A stretch of 8,813 nucleotides of DNA from positions 1 to 8,813 of the forward strand of contig CAZLEI010000041.1 in the NCBI GenBank assembly GCA_964558505.1, written 5' to 3'. Positions 1-6,200 of this stretch are shown here, in pieces. The DNA comes from CAYMPW01 sp964558505. Lineage in GTDB: Archaea; Thermoplasmatota; Thermoplasmata; Methanomassiliicoccales; Methanomethylophilaceae. The translations under genes and the position numbers were made by a program. How positions within the stretch are numbered: the first letter of the stretch is position 1; every line of letters starts with the position of its first letter. Below the pieces are notes generated by a model. The model was not told where the DNA came from. It saw nothing but the letters and a program-made list of their open reading frames with translations, and searched no databases.

Positions 1-41
1 AGCTGTTTCCCGCCTTTCATATTCTCGATTTTCATTTTCAT
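1..41 (-). CDS. possible 5' end of a minus-strand gene, cut by the window edge
   Basis: Reading leftward from an ATG at 41, thirteen codons stay open to the window edge (MKMKIENMKGGKQ). A Shine-Dalgarno-like AGAGG (minus strand, 50-54) lies eight bases before the ATG, and a second in-frame ATG follows at codon 3. Too little is visible to recognise a family; the lysine-rich start says nothing specific. There is no good TATA box at the leaderless distance, so if this is real the mRNA has a leader, perhaps a long purine-rich one. A short open frame with a ribosome site can arise by chance, so this is tentative. Confidence 0.35.
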   Translation of the reverse strand, partial: MKMKIENMKGGKQ

Positions 42-47
42 TTCCGT

Positions 48-61
48 AACCTCTCAAGGTT
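48..61 (-). promoter_or_regulatory. small stem-loop overlapping the candidate ribosome site
   Basis: AACCT and AGGTT (5-bp stem) flank a four-base loop. On the minus strand the AGAGG ribosome site of the candidate gene starting at 41 lies in the loop and 3' arm, so folding could partly hide it. Seen directly in sequence; a regulatory role is speculation. Confidence 0.2.
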
Positions 62-330
62 CTCTTCTTCCCTTTCCGCCCTCCGCCCGCGATATCCGCA
101 GGCAAGGGCGCCGGACGGCCGCGCCGGGAAGGACCCCGCGGTCCCGGGGGGACCTCTCCGAAGAGCGGCCCCCGCACCGCACCGGCGCATACCCGGTCCC
201 CGCGAACCTACAGGTCCGCGGAACCCGCCATGCGCCGGGCACATCCTTCCCCGCGCCCGCAACGTCCCCCTCAGGCAAGGAAGAGCAGAACAGAACGCGT
301 CCGTCCGTCTCCGGATCCGGTCACGTCCCG

Positions 331-377
331 TCCTTCCTCTCTTCGTCTCTTTCTCTCTCTCTCTTCCTTCCTTCCCC
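331..377 (+). repeat. polypyrimidine (CT) tract
   Basis: Forty-seven bases contain a single purine (G at 345); 346-377 is uninterrupted C/T, with a (TC)n core followed by CCTT repeats. On the minus strand this reads as a GA-rich polypurine run. Such mirror-like tracts can be slippage-prone microsatellites or form triplex DNA; no function is shown here. Confidence 0.8.
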
Positions 378-494
378 GGGCACCGCCGCCGGCCGTCCTC
401 CCGTCCGTCGGGACCGCAGGAAGACGCCCGTGCGCGCATCCCCCCCGCATCTGCAACTTTCGTTAGTACCGATATTCGTCCGTACTATGCTATC

Positions 495-508
495 AGTTGA
501 CAGTTGAC
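495..508 (+). repeat. tandem 7-bp repeat AGTTGAC x2
   Basis: Two perfect adjacent copies of AGTTGAC lie in a locally AT-richer stretch (about 450-520). They could be a small regulator site or chance; no gene start nearby is convincing. Confidence 0.3.
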
Positions 509-971
509 GTACTTGGAGGATGACCATAAGAGGACATGCAAAAGAGCGTCCCGAGGATTGTTCATCCTCACTCGGCCCGACCATGCGCCTTCTTCGTCTT
601 CTTCCCGTTCCGGTGTTCCTGTCAGCGGTACCATAGGTACGGACCGGCCCTCCGCTTTCACAGCCGCGTCCGCGTCAGTGCACTGCACCGTCTCCCGCGG
701 GAGTATCCCTCCCCTCGGTCCCTTCTGTCCCCCTGCAAGCGCCGTACCTCTCGGTTGTCCCCCCTTCCTTCATATGAGGAATCACGGGAGGATCATCAGA
801 GCAATCTTCGAAAAACAAGTGACCTCTATAGGAAGGAGGCAGCAGGAGCTATAGAGTCCTCTCCTCGGTTCCCATCAGTCCTGTCCTCGTCTTTCCTTGC
901 TCCTTTCCTTCTTATCCTCTCATCGAGGTTAGGGTCGGCGGTCGTAGGGTTTCGCATCCCAGCATACTACA

Positions 972-1102
972 TGCATGCCTTTATGCGAAAGATGCAAAGC
1001 GATAGCCGTATTTAATACCTGCCGTGTGCATAGACTTACGTGCACACGCACGTCTTAAGGAAGGCATGCGCGCCTTCTGTCCGTGCACGCAGGTATACGG
1101 AC
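972..1102 (+). other. cluster of four adjacent stem-loops with a TATA-like element
   Basis: Four inverted repeats follow one another. At 972-996, TGCAT/ATGCA encloses CTTT/AAAG with a two-base bulge and a five-base loop. At 1023-1048 there is a perfect 8-bp stem CGTGTGCA/TGCACACG with a ten-base loop. At 1060-1077 the stem is GAAGGC/GCCTTC with a six-base loop. At 1079-1102 the stem is GTCCGT/ACGGAC with a twelve-base loop. Between the first two, 1008-1018 is an AT-rich near-palindrome (GTATT-T-AATAC) that could serve as a TATA box in either direction. This may be part of a structured non-coding RNA or a protein-binding site. I recognise no RNA family, and short stems also occur by chance in GC-rich DNA. 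Confidence 0.35.
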
Positions 1103-1456
1103 CCGCTCGCATTGTTCATAGATGGGCATGCGTTGTATTTACATTGTGCGCGGGATCCGCGCCCGTCTCTGGACATGGCAGACCATTCGGACGCACGCCC
1201 CGGCATCCCTCCCTTCCACCGGCCTTGCACGCCCGCCTCCCGCTCTCGGTGCTTCCGCGCCCACGAGGGGATCCTCGTTCTCGCACGCACAAGGCGCGAG
1301 ACCGTCCCGCTCCGATGCCCGACCCGTATCCTGCTCCTCGTTCCGGGCCATGCATCCCGCCGCGGCCTCCGCGCCCTGCCATCCCGTGCCGAGGCCGGAC
1401 GCATCCCGCGAGGCGGGCACCGTATCGGACAGCACCTGCCCGACCGCTCATGCGCC

Positions 1457-1476
1457 GACCATCCGCATCTATGGTC
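1457..1476. repeat. 6-bp inverted repeat GACCAT/ATGGTC
   Basis: A perfect 6-bp stem with an eight-base spacer inside the ORF-poor region. A small hairpin or chance; no neighbouring gene gives it a meaning. Confidence 0.25.
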
Positions 1477-1712
1477 CCGACCCGGAGACGACGCCGCGGA
1501 CATGCGGATCCGTGCCTCGGCAGATGCTCCGCGATCCCGCAGTCCCCCCGAAGCACCGGAGGGCTTTCGCATCATGGCCTGCTCCGAAGCCCCGATGCTT
1601 CCGCCGGAGGGGGAGTGCCGTCAGGGCATCCGCCCGTGGGAACGGACGGCAGGAGCCTGCGCATAGCAGCCGACGACCGAAGACGTGGCGCATCCCGACC
1701 GAACCGCCCCCT

Positions 1713-1812
1713 NNNNNNNNNNNNNNNNNNNNNNNNNNNNNNNNNNNNNNNNNNNNNNNNNNNNNNNNNNNNNNNNNNNNNNNNNNNNNNNNNNNNNNNN
1801 NNNNNNNNNNNN
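1713..1812. other. assembly gap of exactly 100 N
   Basis: One hundred consecutive N, a common placeholder for a gap of unknown size between joined contigs. The true distance, and what lies between 1712 and 1813, is therefore unknown. Any frame read across it is meaningless. Confidence 0.98.
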
Positions 1813-1923
1813 GGGCGCCGGGGACAGATGCCCCGCTCCGCGAACCCGACGGGCACCGCCCGAACACCCTCCCGTGACGACATACGCCGCGCTTTCTCTC
1901 GAAACATACTAAACCGATTCATG

Positions 1924-1996
1924 CTGGCACATGCAATTTGAACTGCGGTTCCGCCGTATCTGCCGTGAACCTGTAAAACATCAGTCTGGCACATAC
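1924..1996 (+). repeat. spaced direct repeat CTGGCACATRC
   Basis: CTGGCACATGC at 1924-1934 recurs as CTGGCACATAC at 1986-1996 (10 of 11 bases identical, 62 bp apart). No gene start lies close by. Possibly chance. Confidence 0.25.
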
Positions 1997-2068
1997 GCAT
2001 CGCACACTGTCGTGACTATCTTGCGCACCGCGTCCGCCCCGGCTCCCGGGACTGTTGCCCCAGGATCG

Positions 2069-2073
2069 AAAAA
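2069..2073 (-). terminator. T-run terminator after the antiporter gene
   Basis: The minus strand has a run of five T, 20 bases past the antiporter stop codon. Short T-runs are the usual archaeal termination signal. No strong hairpin precedes it. Confidence 0.4.
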
Positions 2074-2092
2074 TCATCATCTGGGTCATTGC

Positions 2093-3424
2093 TCAGGAGT
2101 CTTCCTTCCCGACCTCGGGCGCAGCCTTCGCCGCATTCCTCTTGGAGACCATCCTGCGGTAGGACCAGGATATCATCGGCGGTGCTATCAGGGAGGTTGC
2201 CAGCGTCATCAGGATCAGCACGGTGAACATCTCGTTGGTGAACACGCCGATGCTCAGCCCGATCGTGGCCACGATGATGCCCACCTCTCCGCGCGGCACC
2301 ATGCTGGATCCCACCAGCACGGACGAGTCGCTCTTCATGCGTCCGAGCCTGGCGCCGGCATACCCTCCGATGAACTTGGTGGCGACTGCCACGGCCGTGA
2401 GGCCCAGGAAGGTCCAGAGCATGCCCATGTGCACCGATGGGAGTTGCACCTGCATCCCCACGTATATGAAGAAGAACGGAAGCATGAACGCCGTGAGCAC
2501 GTTGAAGCTCTTCTCGCAGGGCATCGTGTCCTTGAACTCGGCGAATATCATCCCCGCCAGGAAGGCGCCGATGATACCGGCCAGCCCGACGGTCGACGAC
2601 AGCACCGCCATGCCCAGGCAGACTATCATGGCCAGCGAGGTCGCCTTGGCCGCACGGCGGTCCCCGGAATCCTCGTGGACCTTGCCCTCCTCCAGTATTA
2701 TGTCCCCCTTGATCTCGCCGGCCTCCCTGCGGGAGGTCATGAACATCTTCTTCCTGATGCTGGCGAGGCTCTTGATCTTGGAGATGTACAGGAATGACAC
2801 CGCCAGGAACGCTGTCACCGTCACGGTGTTGAGGATTATCATCGTCATGTCGGCACCCGGCGTGACCACGCCGGAGACAACCGCCAGCAGCGTCAGGCAC
2901 AGGATGTCGTCGATGATGGATGCTCCGACGATGACGCGGGCCTCCTTCGTGTTCATCGCGTGCAGGTTGCGCAGGACCTCGATGGTTATCCCGGTGGACA
3001 TGGCGAACATCGCCGTGCCTATCAGCAGCGACACGTTGAAATCGTAACCGATGAAATGCCCGAACATGTACCCGCCGATCAGGGGGATGATTATCCCCAG
3101 CACCGCCACGTACACCGCGGCGCGGCCCACTTTCATCAGCTCCGAGAACTTCGTCTCCAGACCGACGGTGAAAAGCAGGAAGATTATCCCCAGCTCGCCC
3201 ATTATGTTCAGGAAGTTCGCGTCCTCCGAGAACTTCAGCGGATCGAAATGGACCGCCGCGCCGATCTGCGGGAAGAACAGTATCAGGTTGATGAACACTA
3301 TGCCTGCGATGATCTCGCCCACGAGCTCCGGCATGTTGAACCTGCCGAACAGGTACCCGAGGGCCTTCGCAAGCAGGAGTAGCAGGAAAAGCTGCAAGAT
3401 GACATAGCCTATCTCATCAAGCAA
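2093..3424 (-). CDS. CPA2-family cation/proton antiporter (Na+/H+ exchanger type)
   Basis: A 443-residue polytopic membrane protein of the Na_H_Exchanger fold, expected to exchange Na+ or K+ for H+ across the cytoplasmic membrane. Visible family marks are the unwound-helix motif STGIT (143-147), paired acidic residues Asp172-Asp173 in IIDDIL, the conserved helix GIIGAFLAGMIFA (283-295), Lys350 in ATKFIGG and PRGE (377-380). Paired Asp plus the helix Lys is the pattern of electrogenic CPA2 antiporters such as NapA. A charged cytosolic loop (about 215-262) separates the two halves. There is no C-terminal TrkA-N/RCK domain, unlike KefB/KefC. The start is TTG at 3424: an in-frame stop lies at 3446-3448, no earlier ATG or GTG is in frame, and GGGGTG (3430-3435) sits five bases upstream. 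The stop is TGA. It appears monocistronic with its own TATA. The family is secure; the ion is not known. Confidence 0.93.
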   Translation of the reverse strand: MLDEIGYVILQLFLLLLLAKALGYLFGRFNMPELVGEIIAGIVFINLILFFPQIGAAVHFDPLKFSEDANFLNIMGELGIIFLLFTVGLETKFSELMKVGRAAVYVAVLGIIIPLIGGYMFGHFIGYDFNVSLLIGTAMFAMSTGITIEVLRNLHAMNTKEARVIVGASIIDDILCLTLLAVVSGVVTPGADMTMIILNTVTVTAFLAVSFLYISKIKSLASIRKKMFMTSRREAGEIKGDIILEEGKVHEDSGDRRAAKATSLAMIVCLGMAVLSSTVGLAGIIGAFLAGMIFAEFKDTMPCEKSFNVLTAFMLPFFFIYVGMQVQLPSVHMGMLWTFLGLTAVAVATKFIGGYAGARLGRMKSDSSVLVGSSMVPRGEVGIIVATIGLSIGVFTNEMFTVLILMTLATSLIAPPMISWSYRRMVSKRNAAKAAPEVGKEDS

Positions 3425-3443
3425 TCTCGCACCCCATGTCCAT
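3417..3443 (-). other. possible eight-codon upstream ORF overlapping the antiporter start
   Basis: From the ATG at 3443 the minus strand reads MDMGCEIA then TGA, ending eight bases inside the antiporter reading frame in another frame. The TATA box centre at about 3472 is 29 bases away, so the mRNA should begin almost exactly at this ATG. It could be a leaderless leader peptide coupled to the TTG start. It could also be a trace of a true N terminus displaced by a frame error, or chance. Confidence 0.25.
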
Positions 3444-3467
3444 CCCTATCGAGCATCGCATCGCAAG

Positions 3468-3477
3468 TATAATAAAA
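3468..3477 (-). promoter_or_regulatory. TATA box of the antiporter gene
   Basis: TTTTATTATA on the minus strand, in a short AT-rich island between two genes. Its expected transcription start is near 3445, giving a leader of about 20 bases before the TTG start. Confidence 0.55.
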
Positions 3478-3500
3478 GTAGTAAGATGTTTTGTCAGGCC

Positions 3501-4517
3501 TCAGTGCCTGGGGAATTTTATCCACACGTCCTCGGGGAACAGGGACCCGCCGTCGATGAAGTTCTGGCCTCCGTTGTAGTACCTGAGCGGGCATTCGTAC
3601 TCGACGGCCGACGAGCCTTCGTCGGGAACGGTTATCACCGTGCCGTCGTACCTCATGGACGCTGTTCCGACGACGTAGCTGTCGGACGTGGTCTCGGAGT
3701 AGAAGTAGTACTTCCCGTCCACGTAGTAGTACGCCCCGCCGACGACCGAATCGAGGGCGATCGCGGCCACGGCATGTCCGGGGAGCAGCACGAGAGCCGC
3801 GTCGAGGCCGGAGGCCTCGGCGATGGCCGCGCACAGCAGGGACGTGTCCTCGCAGTCCCCCGCCCTGTCGTACAGGGTCTCCAGCGCGTACTTCCAGTAC
3901 TCGTAGCCTCCGCCGGTGCCCGATATGAAGTACGTTCCGGCGGACGACGCGAGCTCGGACCCGTTGGCGGATATGAACGCCTCGTCCGTCTGATAGGTGA
4001 ACGACTGGCTGAAATCCAGGATGAAGTTCGCGTACCCCTGCAGCTGGGCCGCCGTAGCGGCGGTGATATCGGATATCCCGTAGAGCCCCATCAGCTTGGA
4101 TGCGAGGGCCTTGACGGTCGCGTCCGCGGACGTGGCGTACTTGATGTTGGCGCCCGCATCGCCGCTGACGTACCTCCTGTCAGCATCCGCCGTCCTGTAC
4201 GCGGACACATCCTCGTACGTGAACGACAGGTCCACGGTGTAGGTCTTCCCGCCGGACGACCAGGAGTGGTACCATCCGGTGAGCGTGGTGTAGTCGCCGG
4301 TCGCGTCGTACTTCATGTACGACTTCGTGTCCTCGTCGTAGGACGTGAGCACCGTCCCGGTCAGGTCGAACACCGACGATGCGGGGCTGTCCCCGCTGTC
4401 GGAGGTATCGGACCCGTTCTCGGGAGCAGGGAGGCTCAGGCCCGCGACGGTGCCTGCAAGCACCACGGCGGCCACGGACAGTACCGCGATCGCCACGGTG
4501 TAGATCTTCTTTCCCAT
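3501..4517 (-). CDS. anchored or secreted transglutaminase-like protein
   Basis: A 338-residue protein. Residues about 6-28 form a signal peptide or membrane anchor without a lipobox Cys. A Ser/Asp/Gly-rich linker follows (about 30-50), then a Ser/Thr/Tyr-rich extracytoplasmic region. The C-terminal part carries the papain-like transglutaminase core: Cys222 in RAGDCEDTS, His248 in LPGHAVAA, and an acidic third position in YFYSETTS, where Glu275 seems to replace the usual Asp. A cysteine-protease, amidase or crosslinking activity on surface proteins or peptides is plausible; the substrate is unknown. A longer frame reaches an ATG at 4583, but the TATA box at 4541-4549 lies inside that extension, so I take the ATG at 4517, which also puts the signal peptide at the very N terminus. 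The TGA stop is 76 bases from the antiporter start. Confidence 0.85.
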   Translation of the reverse strand: MGKKIYTVAIAVLSVAAVVLAGTVAGLSLPAPENGSDTSDSGDSPASSVFDLTGTVLTSYDEDTKSYMKYDATGDYTTLTGWYHSWSSGGKTYTVDLSFTYEDVSAYRTADADRRYVSGDAGANIKYATSADATVKALASKLMGLYGISDITAATAAQLQGYANFILDFSQSFTYQTDEAFISANGSELASSAGTYFISGTGGGYEYWKYALETLYDRAGDCEDTSLLCAAIAEASGLDAALVLLPGHAVAAIALDSVVGGAYYYVDGKYYFYSETTSDSYVVGTASMRYDGTVITVPDEGSSAVEYECPLRYYNGGQNFIDGGSLFPEDVWIKFPRH

Positions 4518-4540
4518 GCTGTTCAAATCTCGGACGTGGT

Positions 4541-4549
4541 TATAAAAAT
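4541..4549 (-). promoter_or_regulatory. TATA box of the transglutaminase-like gene
   Basis: ATTTTTATA on the minus strand, preceded by purine-containing GAAGC as a possible BRE. Its centre is about 28 bases from the ATG at 4517, implying a leaderless transcript and deciding the start of that gene. Confidence 0.65.
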
Positions 4550-4604
4550 GCTTCGGAACCGCCCCCGGCCCCCGCGAATGCAATCATCGTGCAGCCTGGG
4601 GAAT

Positions 4605-4608
4605 AAAA
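4605..4608 (-). terminator. weak T-run after the regulator gene
   Basis: A T4 run on the minus strand, ten bases past the stop codon of the regulator. A weak signal, but placed where a terminator is expected. Confidence 0.25.
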
Positions 4609-4617
4609 CCATGTGCT

Positions 4618-5364
4618 TCACATGATCGGCTCGACCACGAACTTCAGCAGGCTGCCGTCCTGGCCGAAGATCTCGTGGGACACCACCTTGCACCTGCGCC
4701 CGGAGGATTCCGAGAGCAACGTGCATATGAGCCCCATCGTGAACATGTACTTCGGGGTATGCGGCATCCCGGGGATGCTCAGGGAGTCCCTGAGGATCAC
4801 CGTCAGCGGCATGAACGTGTACACGGACAGCTCGCCCAGCCCCACCCTGTCGTACATGTCCTTCACGTACGACATCACATCCTCCATCTTGTGGGACTCC
4901 ATCTTGGGGTACATGGCGTGCCCGACGCCGTTCCCGAGGCCCTCCATCATGGGCGACGTGTCGAGCCCGGAGGCGTCCAGCGTCAGCAGCACTGCCCTGA
5001 CCATCGACTCCGCCCAATCCTCCTTGTCGAACATGCCGTTCATGAAGTCCATGGCGGTCTCGAGGACCTCCGGGTCCCGCGGTTTGGACGACAGGAGATG
5101 CCTCGCATGCAGGACATAGACCTTCTTGCGGGAATCGTCCTCGGATACCTCGGCGGAGACCAGGTTCATCTCGACGAGGGACTCCATGTGCACGAAGAGG
5201 GTCGACGAGGCCTTGCCGGTGATGGCCTGAAGCTCGGCTGACGTCTTGGGGCCGTCCTTGAGGGCGGCCAGGATCTGCATGTGCATCTGATTGGACACCT
5301 GAGCCACCTCGCCGTCGTCGACGATGTAGAGGCTGAACTCGTTGGTAGGGTCGTTCTTGGCCAT
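4618..5364 (-). CDS. winged-helix (ArsR-like) regulator with V4R-like C-terminal domain, MsvR-like
   Basis: A 248-residue cytosolic transcription regulator. Residues about 20-90 form a winged helix: a first helix with QMHMQILAALKDGPKTSAEL, then the recognition region GKASSTLFVHMESLVEMNLV, then a wing with DDSRKKVYVLH. The C-terminal 60-70 residues resemble the V4R sensor fold, with MGLICTLLSESSGRRCKVVS and a closing GSLLKFVVEPI. HTH plus V4R is the layout of MsvR, a redox-responsive regulator of methanogens. Only two Cys are present (214 and 225), and the Cys usually seen near the V4R end is Leu here, so the sensing chemistry may differ. GTG at 5379 would extend it by five codons, but the TATA at 5386-5393 is too close to it and well placed for a leaderless ATG at 5364. 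HTH assignment is good; the MsvR link is moderate. Confidence 0.8.
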   Translation of the reverse strand: MAKNDPTNEFSLYIVDDGEVAQVSNQMHMQILAALKDGPKTSAELQAITGKASSTLFVHMESLVEMNLVSAEVSEDDSRKKVYVLHARHLLSSKPRDPEVLETAMDFMNGMFDKEDWAESMVRAVLLTLDASGLDTSPMMEGLGNGVGHAMYPKMESHKMEDVMSYVKDMYDRVGLGELSVYTFMPLTVILRDSLSIPGMPHTPKYMFTMGLICTLLSESSGRRCKVVSHEIFGQDGSLLKFVVEPIM

Positions 5365-5385
5365 CGTACTGTCATTCACGGGGGG

Positions 5386-5393
5386 ATATTTTA
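5386..5393 (-). promoter_or_regulatory. TATA box of the regulator gene
   Basis: TAAAATAT on the minus strand, centred about 26 bases from the ATG at 5364 and only 10 from the alternative GTG at 5379. It supports the shorter protein and a leaderless mRNA. Confidence 0.55.
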
Positions 5394-5424
5394 GCCTTGA
5401 CCCTGAAACCGCGGAACGAGGGCG

Positions 5425-5457
5425 AAAAGCACCGCTTCCGAGGTGAACTGACGAAAA
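5425..5457 (-). terminator. two T4 runs downstream of tRNA-Ile
   Basis: On the minus strand T4 runs lie at 5454-5457 and 5425-5428, 11 and 40 bases past the tRNA 3' end. Both are plausible archaeal termination points for the tRNA transcript. Confidence 0.35.
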
Positions 5458-5467
5458 TCCAAGTAGG

Positions 5468-5542
5468 TGGGCCCGAAGAGATTTGAACTCTCGACCTCCC
5501 GGTTATCAGCCGGGCGCTCCAGCCAGTCTAAGCTACGGGCCC
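5468..5542 (-). tRNA. tRNA-Ile (anticodon GAU)
   Basis: A complete cloverleaf of 75 bases including the discriminator. The acceptor stem GGGCCCG pairs perfectly with CGGGCCC. The anticodon stem CCCGG/CCGGG encloses CTGATAA, with anticodon GAT at 5507-5505. The T arm is GAGAG-TTCAAAT-CTCTT with one wobble pair, and the D arm and a short variable loop are present. There is no intron in the anticodon loop. The 3' end reads discriminator A, then CCT, so CCA is not fully encoded and must be completed after transcription. It decodes AUC and AUU. Confidence 0.97.
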
Positions 5543-5570
5543 ACTCGGTATCCTCTCGAATAAAGACATG

Positions 5571-5580
5571 TAATATATAA
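5571..5580 (-). promoter_or_regulatory. TATA box of tRNA-Ile
   Basis: TTATATATTA on the minus strand, preceded by purine-rich GGAAAG as a likely BRE. The centre is 33 bases from the tRNA 5' end, predicting a short precursor leader of roughly 7 bases. One of the strongest-looking promoters in the window. Confidence 0.7.
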
Positions 5581-5712
5581 CTTTCCATCGTCGGCCGGCC
5601 TGTGCACGGGAACTCCCCCGCCGCGCGGCCGATCTCCGCCGACATGCGCACCCCCTGCCCGATGCCCCCTGGCATATCGCTTCGTCCAGCACCGACGGCC
5701 GAGCGCATCCAG

Positions 5713-5720
5713 TATAAATA
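5713..5720 (+). promoter_or_regulatory. TATA box of the two-helix membrane protein gene
   Basis: TATAAATA, centred about 26 bases before the ATG at 5743. The mRNA should begin at or next to the start codon (leaderless). Confidence 0.7.
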
Positions 5721-5742
5721 CACCTAACATCATCGGTACACC

Positions 5743-6195
5743 ATGGAACCCGTATTCTCAGAGAGCAGAAGGAGCATCTCCGATTCATACCTGATGATCA
5801 TAACGCTGCTGGTCGTCGTCGCCCTCGGCGGATTCATATTCACGTACTTCCGCAGCGACATCGACCGCTGGGCGATGGTCATCTTCACCGTGATCATGAT
5901 ACTGTTGCTGGCGACCCTCGTGTACGTCCTGCGCATGAACCTCACCACCCAGGTCTTCGACGACCGCGTGGTCGTCACCGCGCGCAAGGACCACACCATA
6001 ATGTTCTCCGAGATCGAGAGCCACTCCGTCAGGGAGTACTCGAGCATCAAGGACTACGGGAGGGAGGACATCATCAACCTCGCCTTCGTCGTAACCGGCA
6101 CCAAGCGCGGTGTCGAGATCGTCTGCAAGAACGGGGAGAAGGTGTACATCGCGTCGGATTTCGCCGATGCCCTGGACGCCGCCATAAAGTGCTGA
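5743..6195 (+). CDS. two-helix membrane protein with possible PH-like cytosolic domain
   Basis: 150 residues, family not recognised. The N-terminal 15 residues are polar. Two transmembrane helices at about 16-36 and 43-64 are joined by a short loop with YFRSDIDRW. Residues 67-148 form a soluble domain of alternating short strands (VFDDRVVVTA, HTIMFSEIESHSV, LAFVVTGTKRGVEIVCKNGEKVYIA, the last two quoted as separate parts below 20 residues in the protein: LAFVVTGTKRG and VEIVCKNGEKVYIA) and a final helix DFADALDAAI. Helix pair, strands and closing helix resemble small prokaryotic membrane proteins with a bacterial PH-like domain. That is a fold guess, not a function. The start is fixed by the TATA at leaderless distance. 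The stop TGA is followed at once by a strong hairpin. It appears monocistronic. Confidence 0.85.
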   Translation: MEPVFSESRRSISDSYLMIITLLVVVALGGFIFTYFRSDIDRWAMVIFTVIMILLLATLVYVLRMNLTTQVFDDRVVVTARKDHTIMFSEIESHSVREYSSIKDYGREDIINLAFVVTGTKRGVEIVCKNGEKVYIASDFADALDAAIKC

Positions 6196-6200
6196 ACGGC

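Larger units (their letters stand above)
42..2092. other. 2-kb region without a credible protein gene
   Basis: Open frames of 60-300 codons exist here on both strands, but they overlap one another in several frames and are dominated by Arg, Pro, Ser and Ala. They lack recognisable domains, hydrophobic-core patterning or convincing start signals, as expected when stops are rare in GC-rich DNA. I found no tRNA T-loop signature and recognised no rRNA, SRP RNA or RNase P RNA. The + strand is strikingly pyrimidine-rich, most of all in about 42-940. Visible structure is limited to a CT tract, short direct and inverted repeats, a hairpin cluster and an assembly gap, listed separately. The region may be an intergenic tract, an unknown structured RNA, or decayed coding sequence. 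Confidence 0.6.

Noticed and set aside
536..1015. 159-codon + frame with GAGG three bases before its ATG
   Set aside because: The ribosome site is too close to the start, the composition is Ser/Pro/Arg-rich without domain features, and the frame runs through the pyrimidine-rich non-coding tract.
1201..1700. Recurring GCATCCC(G) words
   Set aside because: Irregular spacing and a match to the local C-rich composition; not a CRISPR or tandem array.
1024..1941. 305-codon + frame and overlapping frames on both strands
   Set aside because: The frame is partly built from the N gap, has an Arg/Pro-rich low-information composition, and other equally long frames overlap it. These are the hallmarks of stop-poor GC-rich DNA.
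42..2092. Replication origin
   Set aside because: No AT-rich unwinding region, no recognisable origin recognition boxes and no cdc6/orc1 gene in view.
3495..3510. CAGGC/GCCTG hairpin at the stop codon of the transglutaminase-like gene as a terminator
   Set aside because: Only 5 bp, overlaps the stop codon and is not followed by a T-run on the minus strand.
4518..4583. N-terminal extension of the transglutaminase-like protein to ATG 4583
   Set aside because: It contains the TATA box and would bury the signal peptide 22 residues from the N terminus.
3486..4625. 379-codon + frame opposite the transglutaminase-like gene
   Set aside because: It is an antisense shadow: the minus-strand protein has clear catalytic motifs and a promoter.
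5391..5723. 110-codon minus-strand frame
   Set aside because: It reads straight through the tRNA-Ile gene and its promoter.
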